NCBI GenBank assembly: GCA_018065745.1
Contig: JAGHSS010000251.1
Span: 1-16,598, forward strand
Direction: 5' to 3'
Length of the DNA: 16,598 bases
Origin: Candidatus Neoflavobacterium equi
GTDB lineage: Bacteria > Bacteroidota > Bacteroidia > Flavobacteriales > Flavobacteriaceae
A model generated the notes under the pieces. It ran no database searches, was not told the origin of the DNA, and saw only the letters and a program-made list of their open reading frames with translations. Positions 16,588 through 16,598 of the stretch are shown here, one piece after another. The position numbers and the translations under genes are program-made. Positions within the stretch are counted from its first letter, which is position 1; each line of letters starts with the position of its first letter.

Positions 16588-16598
16588 CCCCAAAAAAA

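Noticed and set aside
1..16598. CRISPR array, insertion sequence, phage or defence genes
   Set aside because: The space is fully occupied by conserved division and cell wall genes; no repeat-spacer pattern, transposase or terminal inverted repeats were seen.

Overview
The window is a complete division and cell wall (dcw) cluster from a low-GC member of the Bacteroidota, most likely class Flavobacteriia. I base this on the protein sequences (MraZ, RsmH, the long FtsZ ending FLHDNVD, the roughly 415-residue MraY, FtsI with a C-terminal PASTA domain), on the gene order, on the lack of Shine-Dalgarno sequences, and on Bacteroidota-type -7 promoter boxes (TAnnTTTG) at the expected places. I cannot name a genus.

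Layout: positions 1-311 are AT-rich and hold no supportable gene. They contain small repeats, a 17-bp palindrome and, next to the first gene, three GTGG boxes spaced exactly 10 bp apart beside a -7 box. That arrangement looks like a MraZ-autoregulated promoter. From 312 to 15937 thirteen genes lie head to tail on the + strand: mraZ, rsmH, ftsL-like, ftsI, murE, mraY, murD, ftsW, murG, murC, ftsQ, ftsA, ftsZ. Neighbours overlap or are separated by 1-27 bp, so this is very probably one operon with extensive translational coupling. A strong hairpin at 15964-15989 closes it. A separate promoter then drives a YqeY-family gene (16027-16473), and a tRNA-Arg(UCG) gene lies at 16514-16587.

How the genes work together: MurC, MurD and MurE add L-Ala, D-Glu and (from a DNPR motif) meso-diaminopimelate to UDP-MurNAc. 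MraY and MurG make lipid I and lipid II. FtsW polymerises lipid II and FtsI crosslinks it at the septum. FtsL and FtsQ are membrane scaffold proteins of the divisome, FtsA anchors FtsZ to the membrane, and FtsZ forms the ring. RsmH methylates 16S rRNA and MraZ is the transcriptional regulator. Compared with the E. coli cluster, murF, murB, ddl and lpxC are absent, which to my knowledge is normal for Flavobacteriia.

I see no mobile element, CRISPR array, phage gene or unknown enzymatic system. The most interesting points are the MraZ-box promoter, a four-fold repeated short motif in the FtsZ linker, the unusual FtsZ C-terminus, and the non-ATG starts at overlapping junctions.
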